Below are positions 26,001-35,700 of a stretch of DNA of 64,000 nucleotides, in pieces. Position 1 is the stretch's first letter. Every line of letters begins with the position of its first letter. The DNA lies in assembly GCA_038133845.1 (NCBI GenBank), contig JAYPUA010000009.1, positions 30,372 through 94,371 on the forward strand, in the 5' to 3' direction. A model generated the notes under the pieces. That model was not told the origin of the DNA, did not search any database, and saw nothing but the letters and a program-made list of their open reading frames with translations. A program made the translations under genes and the position numbers. This stretch comes from JAYPUA01 sp038133845. Its GTDB lineage: Bacteria; SAR324; NAC60-12.

Positions 26001-27410
26001 ATGCCTGTTGCCCAAGCCGCCCTTCTTCAGCCTGCCGATCTGAGCGAAGCTCGTGATCTGCTCGTCGAGCAGATCGACTTCTGGCTACGCTCCGGGGGGC
26101 CCTCTCCAAGCCATCGCAGCCTGCGGATCGTTCGGCTGGAGTGCCCCATTCAGCCTGCCGATCCGCTCCTTTGGCTCTCCGGACAGACCAGCCTGCAGCG
26201 CACTTACTGGACAGACCGTGCGCAAAATGAGCGCCTTGCCGGCCTGGGGGAGGCCTGGGCCATCAGCAGCGACTCCGCCAACCCCTACTCCGAGGTCGCT
26301 CGAGAGCTGCAAGAGTTGCTCAAAGAGGCGCCTGTGGAGTCCAGATTTTTTGGCGGGCTGCGCTTCGACCCGAAGGCATCGCACTCTCCAGAGTGGAACG
26401 ACTGGCAAGCCGCTCGCTTTGTGCTCCCGGAGATTCTCCTTGAAGAGCGCGAGAATCACCACTGGCTCGTCTGTCAGGTCCTGAGACGAGAAGATCCCAC
26501 AGAAGAGCGCACTGTCCTGCGGATGCTCCGGCAGCGGATGCTCGGCCTCCGCCTTCCGGAGAGGAGTCACCACGATACCTTTCACTTTCTGCATCGAAAA
26601 CACACCCCGGACGCTTCCGGGTGGAACGCCCAGGTCCGGGAAGGGCTCCGCTGCATCGCTGCCGGAGAGTTGCAAAAGGTCGTCCTGGCCCGAAGCGCCG
26701 AGTTTGAGCTAGCCGAAAGAGCCGATCCGGTTCGGCTTCTGCTCGCTCTGCGGGAGCAGGCGCCTCAAGCATTCCAGTTCTGCTTTCAGCTCAACGAAAA
26801 GCAGGCCTTCCTCGGAATCACCCCGGAGCGCCTTTACCGTCGCAACGTGGGCTTGCTTGAGAGCGAGGCGCTGGCCAGCACCCGACCTCGCGGCCTCACT
26901 CCGGAAGAGGACCTGCGTTTGGCCGAAGAGCTGCGCAACAGCGCCAAGGAGCAGCGGGAACACCTGATGGTCCTCGCTCGCCTTGAGGCACTCCTGGAGC
27001 AATTCTGCATCACTTCCGAGAGGCTCTCCTACTTGGAGCGGCTGCCGCTTCGACACGTGCAGCATCTCCGGAGCCGGGTTCAGGGGAGGCTGCGGGAAGG
27101 CGTTCAGGATGCCGAACTTCTGCCGGCCTTTCACCCAACGCCTGCCGTCTCCGGAACTCCGAAGCGTCCAGCTGCTGAACACATCCGCCGCCTGGAGTCC
27201 TTTGACCGCGGCTGGTACGCCGGTCCTATCGGCTGGGTTAGCCGAGATGCAGCCGAGTTCGCTGTGGCCTTGCGCTCCGGGCTGCTGACCGAGAAGTGCC
27301 TGAAGGTTTATACCGGAGCCGGAATTGTTGAAGGCTCTGAGCCAGAGAAGGAGTGGCAGGAGTTGGAGATCAAGCTGCGAACCTGGGCCTCGGTCGTGGT
27401 CCCCGCGTGA
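26001..27410 (+). CDS. menF: Isochorismate synthase (MenF-type)
   Basis: Chorismate-binding enzyme (469 aa) converting chorismate to isochorismate for menaquinone. The C-terminal domain has ELQKVVLARS, FLGITPERLY, EALASTRPRG, SAKEQREHLMVL, PTPAVSGTPK and FDRGWYAGPIGWV, then the final VYTGAGIVEGSEPEKEWQELE. MenF rather than salicylate or enterobactin EntC is supported by its direct coupling to menD (GTGA) and then menB. No Shine-Dalgarno precedes ATG 26001. Instead a strong stem-loop ends 8 bases upstream, hinting at regulated initiation. Confidence 0.94.
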   Translation: MPVAQAALLQPADLSEARDLLVEQIDFWLRSGGPSPSHRSLRIVRLECPIQPADPLLWLSGQTSLQRTYWTDRAQNERLAGLGEAWAISSDSANPYSEVARELQELLKEAPVESRFFGGLRFDPKASHSPEWNDWQAARFVLPEILLEERENHHWLVCQVLRREDPTEERTVLRMLRQRMLGLRLPERSHHDTFHFLHRKHTPDASGWNAQVREGLRCIAAGELQKVVLARSAEFELAERADPVRLLLALREQAPQAFQFCFQLNEKQAFLGITPERLYRRNVGLLESEALASTRPRGLTPEEDLRLAEELRNSAKEQREHLMVLARLEALLEQFCITSERLSYLERLPLRHVQHLRSRVQGRLREGVQDAELLPAFHPTPAVSGTPKRPAAEHIRRLESFDRGWYAGPIGWVSRDAAEFAVALRSGLLTEKCLKVYTGAGIVEGSEPEKEWQELEIKLRTWASVVVPA

Positions 27411-29137
27411 GCAGTGGCACCTGGAACCCCCTGTGGGGGAGTTGGATCATTGAGGAGTTGGTTCGCAACCAGGTCGTCACCTTCTGCATCTCTCCGGGGT
27501 CGCGTTCCACTCCGCTGACCACCGCAGCAGCCCGGAATCCGCAGGCTCAGTGCCGCATCTTCATCGACGAGCGCGCCGCAGCCTACTTTGCCTTGGGACA
27601 CGCCCGAGCGACAGGAGAGCCCGCCGCTCTGATCTGTACCTCCGGAACCGCCGTCGCCAACTACCTCCCCGCAGTGGTCGAGGCGTCTGTAGAGCAACTT
27701 CCCCTCCTGATTCTCTCTGCCGACCGCCCCCCGGAGCTCAGAGACTCCGGAGCCAACCAAACGATTGACCAGACCAAACTCTTCGGAAGCTACGTGCGCT
27801 GGTTTCATGACCCAGGGTGCCCAGGTCCGGAAACTCCACTCCCCGCGCTACTCTCCAGCCTGGACCAAGCCGTAGCGCGGACTCAGGCACCGTTGCCCGG
27901 ACCGGTCCACCTGAACTTCCCCTTCCGCGAGCCGTTCTTCGAGGAGACCCCTTCGGAGGAGCCCGCCGTTCCAGAGCGTTGGAGGGCTGCTCCAGTTCCG
28001 TGGGTTCGGAAGCCTCGCTCCCACTCTTTTCCGGAAGATGCGCTGATCTCCGAACTTGCCACCCACGCTTCGCGTCGAGGGATTTTGAGCGTGGGGCGCC
28101 TGCCGCAATCAGAGCTTCCGGCCGTGAAGCAGCTGGCTCAGGCGTTGGGATGGCCGCTGTTTGCCGACATCACCTCCGGAATGCGCTTTGGCCCAGTGGC
28201 CCAGCGCGTTACCCATTATGATCAACTTTTGGTTGAGGGGCTGCCCAGCACCCATTGGGAACCGGAAGTGATCTGGCACCTCGGGTTTCCTCCCACCTCC
28301 AAGCGTTGGCTAACTCGCTGGGAGCGACGGCCGGCTCCCGAGATGGTCTGGATCTCCTCGCAAACCGAGCGTCTGGACGCCTCATTCCAGTTTGGGCTTC
28401 AGATGAACTCAGAAGTCTCCAGCCTCACCCAGAGCCTTTCTGCACACTTGACTCACCCCGGTCCCTCTGACTGGCTTGCACAGTGGCAGCAGGCTGATCA
28501 GCAGGTGGCAGAGGCACTCCAGCACCACTTCCTGCAGCAGACATGCTGGAGCGAGCTACAGTTGGCCCACGCGCTTCCAACGTGGGTTCCGGAAGGCCAT
28601 GCCCTGTACGTGGGAAACAGCCTCCCGGTCAGGCTGCTGGACTTTTATGGCTCCGGAAGAGGCCCGGCCGTTCCCATCGGGCTCAACCGCGGTGCCTCCG
28701 GAATTGATGGGCTGATCGCCAGTGCCGCAGGCTTTGCAGAGGGGCTGCAGCGTCCCACCACGCTGATCCTCGGAGACCTCTCCGCCCTGCACGACCTGAA
28801 CTCGCTGGCGCTGCTCGCGGAAAACAGATTTCCCATAACGGTAGTGCTGTGCAACAATCACGGAGGAGGAATTTTTTCCTTCCTGCCCATTTCCCAACAG
28901 AGAGACCTCTTCGAACCGTTTTTCGGTACCCCACACTCGTGGAATTTTTCTGCCGCTGCGGAGCTGTTTCATCTGGACCACCAAGCCTGTACGTCTCTGG
29001 AAAGCTGCCGGGCGGCCTACCTGCGTGCGGTGCAATCGAGCCGGTCCAGTGTGATCGAGGTCACCACGGATCGTGAAATCAACACCAAGGAGCAGCAACG
29101 CTGGCAACAGGTGCTGCGTCATTCATTTCAAGACTGA
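27407..29137 (+). CDS. menD: SEPHCHC synthase MenD (2-succinyl-5-enolpyruvyl-6-hydroxy-3-cyclohexene-1-carboxylate synthase)
   Basis: ThDP enzyme (576 aa) joining isochorismate and 2-oxoglutarate. The N-terminus has VRNQVVTFCISPGSRSTPLT and FIDERAAAYFALGHAR, which includes the ThDP-activating Glu. TSGTAVANYLPAVVEA and SADRPPELRDSGANQTIDQ are MenD-specific. The C-terminal ThDP-binding part has LGDLSALHDLNSL and CNNHGGGIFSFLP. GTG 27407, overlapping the menF stop as GTGA, gives the normal N-terminus; an upstream in-frame GTG (27353) would add 18 uncharacteristic residues. The gene contains eight copies of the palindrome TCCGGA. Confidence 0.95.
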   Translation: MSSGTWNPLWGSWIIEELVRNQVVTFCISPGSRSTPLTTAAARNPQAQCRIFIDERAAAYFALGHARATGEPAALICTSGTAVANYLPAVVEASVEQLPLLILSADRPPELRDSGANQTIDQTKLFGSYVRWFHDPGCPGPETPLPALLSSLDQAVARTQAPLPGPVHLNFPFREPFFEETPSEEPAVPERWRAAPVPWVRKPRSHSFPEDALISELATHASRRGILSVGRLPQSELPAVKQLAQALGWPLFADITSGMRFGPVAQRVTHYDQLLVEGLPSTHWEPEVIWHLGFPPTSKRWLTRWERRPAPEMVWISSQTERLDASFQFGLQMNSEVSSLTQSLSAHLTHPGPSDWLAQWQQADQQVAEALQHHFLQQTCWSELQLAHALPTWVPEGHALYVGNSLPVRLLDFYGSGRGPAVPIGLNRGASGIDGLIASAAGFAEGLQRPTTLILGDLSALHDLNSLALLAENRFPITVVLCNNHGGGIFSFLPISQQRDLFEPFFGTPHSWNFSAAAELFHLDHQACTSLESCRAAYLRAVQSSRSSVIEVTTDREINTKEQQRWQQVLRHSFQD

Positions 29138-29145
29138 GGAGAGTC

Positions 29146-29976
29146 ATGCCGACTGAAACCTACTGGATCGCCTCCGGGGACTACACCGACATCCTGTACC
29201 ACAAATCGGAGGAGGGGGTGGCCAAGATCACCATCAACCGCCCGGAGGTGAGGAACGCGTTTCGTCCCATCACCGTGAAGGAGATGATCCATGCGCTCCA
29301 CGATGCCCGGGAAGACCCCCGGGTCGGGGTCATCATTCTCACGGGTGCCGGGGACCAGGCCTTCTGCTCCGGAGGGGACCAGAAGGTTCGGGGAGACTCG
29401 GGATACGTTGACAGCGAAACCGGGCATCACCGGCTCAATGTTCTGGACTTTCAGCGCCAGATCCGGACCTGTCCCAAGCCTGTGGTCGCCATGGTCGCAG
29501 GCTACGCCATCGGAGGAGGTCACGTGCTGCACGTCCTCTGCGATCTGACGATTGCCGCAGACAACGCGATCTTTGGACAAACCGGGCCGAAGGTCGGGTC
29601 GTTCGATGGTGGCTACGGCTCAAGCTACCTAGCCCGCATCGTGGGGCAGAAGAAGGCCCGGGAGATCTGGTTCCTCTGCCGTCAGTATAACGCTCAGCAG
29701 GCGCTGGAGATGGGGCTGGTGAACACCGTGGTTTCGCTGGATCAGCTTGAAGAGGAGACGCTCAACTGGTGTCGGGAGATGCTGCAACTTTCTCCGATTG
29801 CCCTGCGCTGCCTGAAGGCCGCAATGAATGCGGACTGCGACGGGCAGGCCGGACTGCAGGAGTTGGCCGGTTCGGCCACAATGCTCTTCTACATGACAGA
29901 AGAAGGGCAGGAGGGGCGAAACGCCTACGTGGAAAAGCGCCCTCCGGACTTCTCCAAATTCACCCGTAATCCATGA
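29146..29976 (+). CDS. menB: 1,4-dihydroxy-2-naphthoyl-CoA synthase
   Basis: Crotonase-fold enzyme (276 aa) that closes the naphthoquinone ring. It has ITINRPEVRNAFRP, the oxyanion-hole glycines in FCSGGDQKVRG and GYAIGGGHVLHVLCDL, and GPKVGSFDGGYGSSYLAR with the MenB-specific Asp. The C-terminal FMTEE-like YMTEEGQEGRNAYVEKR block is characteristic. GGAG at 29137-29140 precedes the ATG. It is third in menF-menD-menB; menC, menE and menA are not in the window. It overlaps the FKBP gene by ATGA. Confidence 0.96.
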   Translation: MPTETYWIASGDYTDILYHKSEEGVAKITINRPEVRNAFRPITVKEMIHALHDAREDPRVGVIILTGAGDQAFCSGGDQKVRGDSGYVDSETGHHRLNVLDFQRQIRTCPKPVVAMVAGYAIGGGHVLHVLCDLTIAADNAIFGQTGPKVGSFDGGYGSSYLARIVGQKKAREIWFLCRQYNAQQALEMGLVNTVVSLDQLEEETLNWCREMLQLSPIALRCLKAAMNADCDGQAGLQELAGSATMLFYMTEEGQEGRNAYVEKRPPDFSKFTRNP

Positions 29977-30494
29977 GGGCCATGGACCGCAGCCGTACCC
30001 TCATCACCCTCATCATCATGGTGGGAGTTGGAGCATTCCTGTTCCGCTTCCTTTTGGGCGATCGCCTCAATCCAGAGAAACGTCTGGAAAGTCAGCGTGC
30101 TGCCCAGGAATTTGCTATCCAAAACCAGGAGCTACTTGTGACCAATCAACAAAGAGAAGGCGTTCAGACCACCGCAAGCGGTCTGCAGTACGAGGTGCTG
30201 GCCTCCGGATCGGGAAGCACCCCGAGCCGCTCGGATCGAGTGACTGTGCACTACCGAGGAAAGCTGGTGGACGGGACCGAGTTTGACTCGTCCTACAAGC
30301 GCGGCAAGCCCGCCAACTTCCCTGTCGGAGGGGTGATCAAGGGCTGGACTGAAGCTCTGATGATGATGAAGGAGGGCGACAAGTGGAGGCTCGTGATTCC
30401 TCCAGAGCTAGGCTATGGAAGCCAGGGAGCCGGAAACGTGATCCCTCCGAATGCGACCCTGGATTTTGAGGTCGAACTGATCGAGGTCAACTGA
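29973..30494 (+). CDS. Membrane-anchored FKBP-type peptidyl-prolyl isomerase
   Basis: A 173-aa protein with an N-terminal signal anchor (about 9-28, LITLIIMVGVGAFLFRFLLG), a short helical linker (about 32-60) and a complete FKBP domain (about 63-173). The domain has VTVHYRGKLVDGTEFDSSYKRG, FPVGGVIKGWTEAL, MKEGDKWRLVIPPELGYG and IPPNATLDFEVELIEV. Most active-site aromatics of the fold are present. It probably assists folding outside the cytoplasm. It overlaps menB by 4 bases, but no link to quinone synthesis is known. A second ATG (29982) is 3 codons in. Confidence 0.93.
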   Translation: MRAMDRSRTLITLIIMVGVGAFLFRFLLGDRLNPEKRLESQRAAQEFAIQNQELLVTNQQREGVQTTASGLQYEVLASGSGSTPSRSDRVTVHYRGKLVDGTEFDSSYKRGKPANFPVGGVIKGWTEALMMMKEGDKWRLVIPPELGYGSQGAGNVIPPNATLDFEVELIEVN

Positions 30495-30497
30495 GGC

Positions 30498-31451
30498 TCA
30501 TCGCTGAACCCGGACCCGCGTTCCATCCCAAACAACCGTAATTCCTCCGGAAAACGACCAACGTTGCGGGATGTCAGTCTGTACCGCCTTCCGGACCTCC
30601 TGAATCTGAGGATAGTCCGGAAGGCGCGGCAAGCCCTTTCTTAGAAACTCCATCAAAATTCCCTCCTGAACCATCTCCGGAAGGTGCTTCCAGCTTTCAG
30701 GCACCACTAGCGTCTCCGGGTTCTCCAAGTGTTTTTCCCAGCCTCGCAATGCCTGAGAAAGCCACTCTTCCAACAGCGTGCTCTGCTCTTCCATGGCGTG
30801 CAGGCGTTGCGGCAGGCCGTGACGGGTCAGCTCCTGGAGCAGCGGGATCAACTCCTGCCGGACCCGGTTGCGCAAATAATCTGGGCTGGTATTCGAGGCG
30901 TCTTCACGCCAGGGGAGGTTGTGGCGCTGCAGAAACTCCCGCAGTTCCTGCTTGGAGCAGCTGAGCAACGGACGGAGGAAGGGAGGATCGGCCCAGCGCA
31001 TTCCCTGAAAATGCGAGAGGTGTGCTCCCCGGAGCAATTTGAGAAGCAGCGTCTCTGCCTGATCGTCAGCGTGATGTGCGGTCACAATCCAATCACAACC
31101 GGACTCTTTGGCGACTCTCTGAGACTCTGCTCTTCTCCATTCACGGGCTTGGGCAGGGAGCCCGGAATCGAGTTCAGCGAGGTCCGTGGAGTGAATGCTC
31201 TGGAAGGGAATCTGCAGTTCCGAGCACTGCTGCTCGACCAGGCGCAACTCATCCTGGGATTCTGGGCGTAGGCCGTGATTGAAGTGCAGGACCTGGAGTT
31301 CGAGCTGTCTCAGGCGAGAGAGCCGGGCCAGGAGGTGCAGGAGGGCCATCGAGTCGGAACCGCCGCTGACGCAAAGAAGCAGGCGGCAATTCCGGATATT
31401 CGGGCAGGGCGCATCAAGAACAGCATGGAGGTGCTGAAGGAGACGCTCCAA
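30498..31451 (-). CDS. tilS: tRNA(Ile)-lysidine synthase TilS
   Basis: PP-loop ATPase (317 aa) that converts C34 of the AUA-reading isoleucine tRNA to lysidine, an essential decoding step. It has the P-loop SGGSDSMALLHLL (about 30-42), HFNHGLRPES, AREWR, TAHHADDQAETLLLKLLRG and LPWREDASNTSPDYLRNRVR, the family hallmark. It is a short form, lacking part of the usual C-terminal domain. It starts with TTG (31451-31449), 8 bases after the upstream gene's stop, with no strong ribosome site visible; the start is therefore tentative. It is convergent with the FKBP gene. Confidence 0.93.
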   Translation of the reverse strand: MERLLQHLHAVLDAPCPNIRNCRLLLCVSGGSDSMALLHLLARLSRLRQLELQVLHFNHGLRPESQDELRLVEQQCSELQIPFQSIHSTDLAELDSGLPAQAREWRRAESQRVAKESGCDWIVTAHHADDQAETLLLKLLRGAHLSHFQGMRWADPPFLRPLLSCSKQELREFLQRHNLPWREDASNTSPDYLRNRVRQELIPLLQELTRHGLPQRLHAMEEQSTLLEEWLSQALRGWEKHLENPETLVVPESWKHLPEMVQEGILMEFLRKGLPRLPDYPQIQEVRKAVQTDIPQRWSFSGGITVVWDGTRVRVQR

Positions 31452-31458
31452 CGTCAGG

Positions 31459-32700
31459 TCAGGAGGAAGAAGCGCCGGCTTTATCCAATTGATTCAGAGA
31501 GCTTTCCAAGCGTCCTTGGAGGGGCTTGAAGCTCTCGTCGACCATGACCGCCGCATCCACGGCGTCTTTTCCAAGCTTCACCAGACCTTTGACACCATCC
31601 TTGGTGAATCGCATCAGATCGCGATGGATGAAGCCATAGTGCGTCACGTTGGCAAACTCGGTCAGGACCGGGAGGTCCGCCTTCTTCGGGTTGGTCTTGG
31701 AAACCAATTTCATCGCTTTGCGGTACGCGACAACGGCTTTGTTGTAGGTGGGAGCCATGTTGTCACGAGACTTGCGGTCACCATTTTCCAGCCGGAGCAG
31801 GAAGTAGCGCATCATCTGCATGTACAGGCGCCCTTCCATGACGAGAGGATACGAGAGCTTGTTGTCAACGCGCCCAAGCTGCTGAGCCATCTGCAGTCCA
31901 GCTCCTTGAAGGAGCGGAACCTGCTTGATCGCTTCGATCACCTGCACGCTCTTGCCAATGATCATGTTTTGCTTTTGGGTGGCCGCTTTTTCATCATTGG
32001 CTCCTCCTCCACCCCCAAAGAAGGCGGCCGCAGCCTTGCCTTCTGCGGTGATCTCCTCGATCTCCTCGCGAGACAAAGTGACCTGAAGCCTGGTTTTGAC
32101 AACGTTGAGAGCCTCCTCACAGCGCTCCATCAGAGCCTCTGAGACACGGATCTCCATCATCATGGCTTCCGTGTTCTTGACGTTGGCGTCATCTTTGCCT
32201 TCATCGCTGACATCCACGCCGCTCATGTTGACGTTCTTCAGCACGGAAGACCGAATCGACATCATGTTCTGCTTATGGACGTTCTGAAGCTTTTCCAAGT
32301 ACGCACGATACATGACGATGCAGATCTGCAACAGCGGCGGAGAGATGTCCCCCAAATACACCGGGACAGCCGCCTGCATCATCAGGCTTTTCATCGTGCT
32401 CAGCTTGTGGTCCTTGCTGTAGTTGGCAACGGCATTGACCAGCTGGGCCCGGACAACGGAGTTGGAAGCGTCCTTTCTCAGGTCCGAGACGAACTTGGCC
32501 ACCTCCTTGCTCTCGGGAGCATGCTCTCCAATGACATTTCCATCGACTTGGGGGTTGTCTTTGTTCCCTCCGAACAGTTTCTTGAGCCCTGTTTTTTTCA
32601 GACTGGATTTGATGTCGTCGGCAACTCCGAAGAGTTCTTGCTGAAACTCCAGAAAATTGATATTCGGAGTTTCTTTGTTTTCAGAGAGTTCTTTGGCCAT
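31459..32700 (-). CDS. Helical cytoplasmic protein of unknown family
   Basis: A 413-aa protein, predominantly alpha-helical, with no signal peptide or membrane segments. Features: a lysine-rich segment (about 33-47, SSLKKTGLKKLFGGN), long helices rich in M, L and E (about 100-230) containing an acidic loop (SDEGKDD), and a glycine cluster FFGGGGG (about 229-235). I recognise no family. It lies 8 bases before tilS and 86 bases downstream of the adenylate cyclase-like gene on the same strand. It could therefore share that transcript, although the gap has a possible -10 (TATATT) of its own. The N-terminal ATG at 32700 is clear. Confidence 0.75.
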   Translation of the reverse strand: MAKELSENKETPNINFLEFQQELFGVADDIKSSLKKTGLKKLFGGNKDNPQVDGNVIGEHAPESKEVAKFVSDLRKDASNSVVRAQLVNAVANYSKDHKLSTMKSLMMQAAVPVYLGDISPPLLQICIVMYRAYLEKLQNVHKQNMMSIRSSVLKNVNMSGVDVSDEGKDDANVKNTEAMMMEIRVSEALMERCEEALNVVKTRLQVTLSREEIEEITAEGKAAAAFFGGGGGANDEKAATQKQNMIIGKSVQVIEAIKQVPLLQGAGLQMAQQLGRVDNKLSYPLVMEGRLYMQMMRYFLLRLENGDRKSRDNMAPTYNKAVVAYRKAMKLVSKTNPKKADLPVLTEFANVTHYGFIHRDLMRFTKDGVKGLVKLGKDAVDAAVMVDESFKPLQGRLESSLNQLDKAGASSS

Positions 32701-32786
32701 AGCGTCTCGTTAAAAATCGTCAAAAAGATTTTAGTAGGGACAATATACGCGGAATCCGGGGATTATGGAAACTTTTTTGTAGTGGA

Positions 32787-35700
32787 TCAGCCTTCAGAAT
32801 ACAGGCGGATCGCTTCTTTGCCCAAACCGTCAAAAGAGGTCTCCAGCGGAGGAGGCAAGAGGAATTCCCGAGTTCCAACTCCATCATGAGGCCATAGGGC
32901 ATTGGCGATGCCGTTGACATAGATCAATGCGTGCTTGGGGGCAACAGGAAGGTCGAATTTTCCCGGGTTCACCCAGACTTTCAGGCGTGGAGGGTACTTG
33001 GTCAACATTGGAATCTTCAGCGCGGCCAGGTACTTGAGCAGCATCATCCGGCATTGACGCGAGTTGAGGCGCATGAAGAACCTGGGAAGCTCCTCGTCTG
33101 CCCCCATCTTCATGTTCGGTGGAATCTTTGGGGGGACCTTGATGTCCCGGATGGTGAAGCTGATCACGAACTGCTCTGCCAGGTTGTCCCGAATCACCAG
33201 AGAAAGCGCATTGAATCGGTTGACGTGGCAGGCCACAAAGATGTCCCGGATGTAGTGGACGTTCTCCAGCAACTCTCGGGACTTGACGTGCATCTTCCCG
33301 AAGAACCCCTGAAGCTCCTCTGCCAAAGTGAAGAGGTCCTGCCCCGTGATGGGGTTCACCGCTGCTTCGTGGCGGGAGTTGCTGGCCGACTTCTCGAACG
33401 AGGTCAGGCTCCGCCCACCAAAGCCAACGTATCCGCTGAAGACACTCCGGGCGACTCCCTCAGCCAGGTGTGCGTTGAACATGGGGAGCACGTTGTCGCT
33501 TCCAGCTCCGGCATCCTTGCGGCTCATCACTGAGCTGAAGCTCCACCTTCCGGCGTCTTTGTTGAACTGCAGCTTGATGCGGTTCCGGGGAATGCTCAGG
33601 CTCTTGGAGATCGGTAGCGGCACCTGGAAGGGCTTTCGCTCGAAGTTCCGCTCGAAGTGGTACTTGAAGATCACGTTCTCCAGGGGATCTCCGGCAATTC
33701 GCACCCGAGATTCCATGATGGCCTTGCGGATCCAGGCTTCGTCCAACTCCACCTTGAACTGCTTGAAGTAGTCCGAGATGTTCATGACCACGTTCTTCAT
33801 CTTCTGGTGGTCCTGNNNNNNNNNNNNNNNNNNNNNNNNNNNNNNNNNNNNNNNNNNNNNNNNNNNNNNNNNNNNNNNNNNNNNNNNNNNNNNNNNNNNN
33901 NNNNNNNNNNNNNNNTGCTGTTCGTAGCTCTCAAAGCGTGCAAACATCTCGGTAAACTTCAGCCACCACGGGTCCAGCACCAACTCCGGATACTTGGTCT
34001 CCATGTCCTCAAGCGCATCAATGATCTCGCCTTTAAAGCGCTCCTTCTCTTTTACAAAGTGGCGACGGTCCGGGTTCCAGAGTAGCCGCGTCAGGCTCGT
34101 TGGAGGTTCATCCTCCTTGTCTAGAACGACGATCATCTCCAGCCACCAGCAATTCAGCAGAGCCTTGGGCAGGTTGCGGTGGCTGACTTTCTCGCTCTCT
34201 CTAAGGAAGATCGGAATCGCATGCTCCAGAAACTTCTCCCGGGGAATGGTGGTCTCGCCCCAGTTCGGCAATTTCCCCAGCTCAAACGTTTCAAACGCTC
34301 CCGGATCCTTCGCCTCCTCCCCTTCTTCAGGAGTTTCCCCGGGAAGAGAGGCCTCCGGGTCGAGGTATTGCTTGAGCGACCAATCCTCCCCGCTGAAGAT
34401 TCCGGTTGAGGCAAAGAGCTTGAACTCCCGGGGCAGGTCGAACGGCATCGGCTGCACACCACAGAGCACCGTCGCCGGGTTGAGCAAGAAATCGTTCAGC
34501 ATCAGCGAGTAGGCCATGCTGCCTTCCGGAGAGACCAGGAAGGGCGTGTGCTGTCCGGCACGCTGCTTACGCAGGATGTTGGTGAAGAAGTGGATCTCCG
34601 TGGTGGGGTACTTCTTGGTCAGATACGCCTCTGCGTTGTAGACCTTCTGGTGAATCGGGAACTCGATCGCCACCTCTCGCCGCTTGGCCTCCCAGTCATT
34701 GAACGCCTCGATCAGGTTCGCAAGATGCTCCACAAAGCTGGCGTCCAGCTTGGCCCACAGTTCCGGAACCAGTTCCTTGCCGATCGACTCTCCAGCTGAC
34801 GTGAACTTGCTCTTGAGGATCTGGACCACCTCCGGAATCTTGGACCGATATTCAAAGCTGACCCGTCCCGAGACCTCCTTGAGGAAATCCACCACAAGCT
34901 CGCCAATGAGCGGATTTTGCTGGATGTGGTCAAGAAGAACCTCCCGCTGCTTCGGTTCCGGAGCCTCTAGAGCGTCCGCCTGCTTGAGCACCTGCTGAGC
35001 AGACTCATTCCCAAGAAACTGTTCTCGGTAGTAGTGTGTAAGCCAGCCCAGGACCTTGTCCGCGCTGACCTGCTTGAGGGAAAAGCGGAACAGCTGCGCG
35101 CGCATCTCTTCGGCAGGCTTCTTCAGGAAGGCAAAGAACTGTAGAATCTGCGGTAGCAAGAACTCACAGTCCGGAAAGTCCCGCAGCGTCGTCACCAACT
35201 GCTGGTGGAACAGCTTGGCCTGCTCTTCGGCCGGATGCTTCTTGAGTTCCTCCTGCATCAGCTTGCGGACTTCTTCCCGGTAGCTGCTCTCGAAGATCAA
35301 ATCGACTACCCGCTGCTCTTCCTGGCTCAGCCCCTTTGAGTAGCGCTCCAGCAACAGAGAGGTCGTCTTGCTGTGCAACTCCTTGCGAACCTCGGGCTTC
35401 AGGTGCCGCTCCCAGAAGGTCTTGTAGAAGTCATCAAGCACTCGCATCACCAGCGCGACAAAGAAGTCGCCATCGTTCCAGCAGTGATGATGCTCCGGGT
35501 AGGTGTCCAGGATGATCTGGGCATCCATGTCGGAATCCGGCTTGTGCCCGATTCCCCCCAGGCTGCCGATGGTGGTCAGCGCCTTGATGGGCTTCTCTGC
35601 AGATTGCTGAAACTGGGAAACGAGGTCCGGATAGGTTTCCTTGAGGTAGTAGTGAATCCCTCCCTCCTGGTCGTGCTTCACGGACTCCGGGAGGAAGCGC

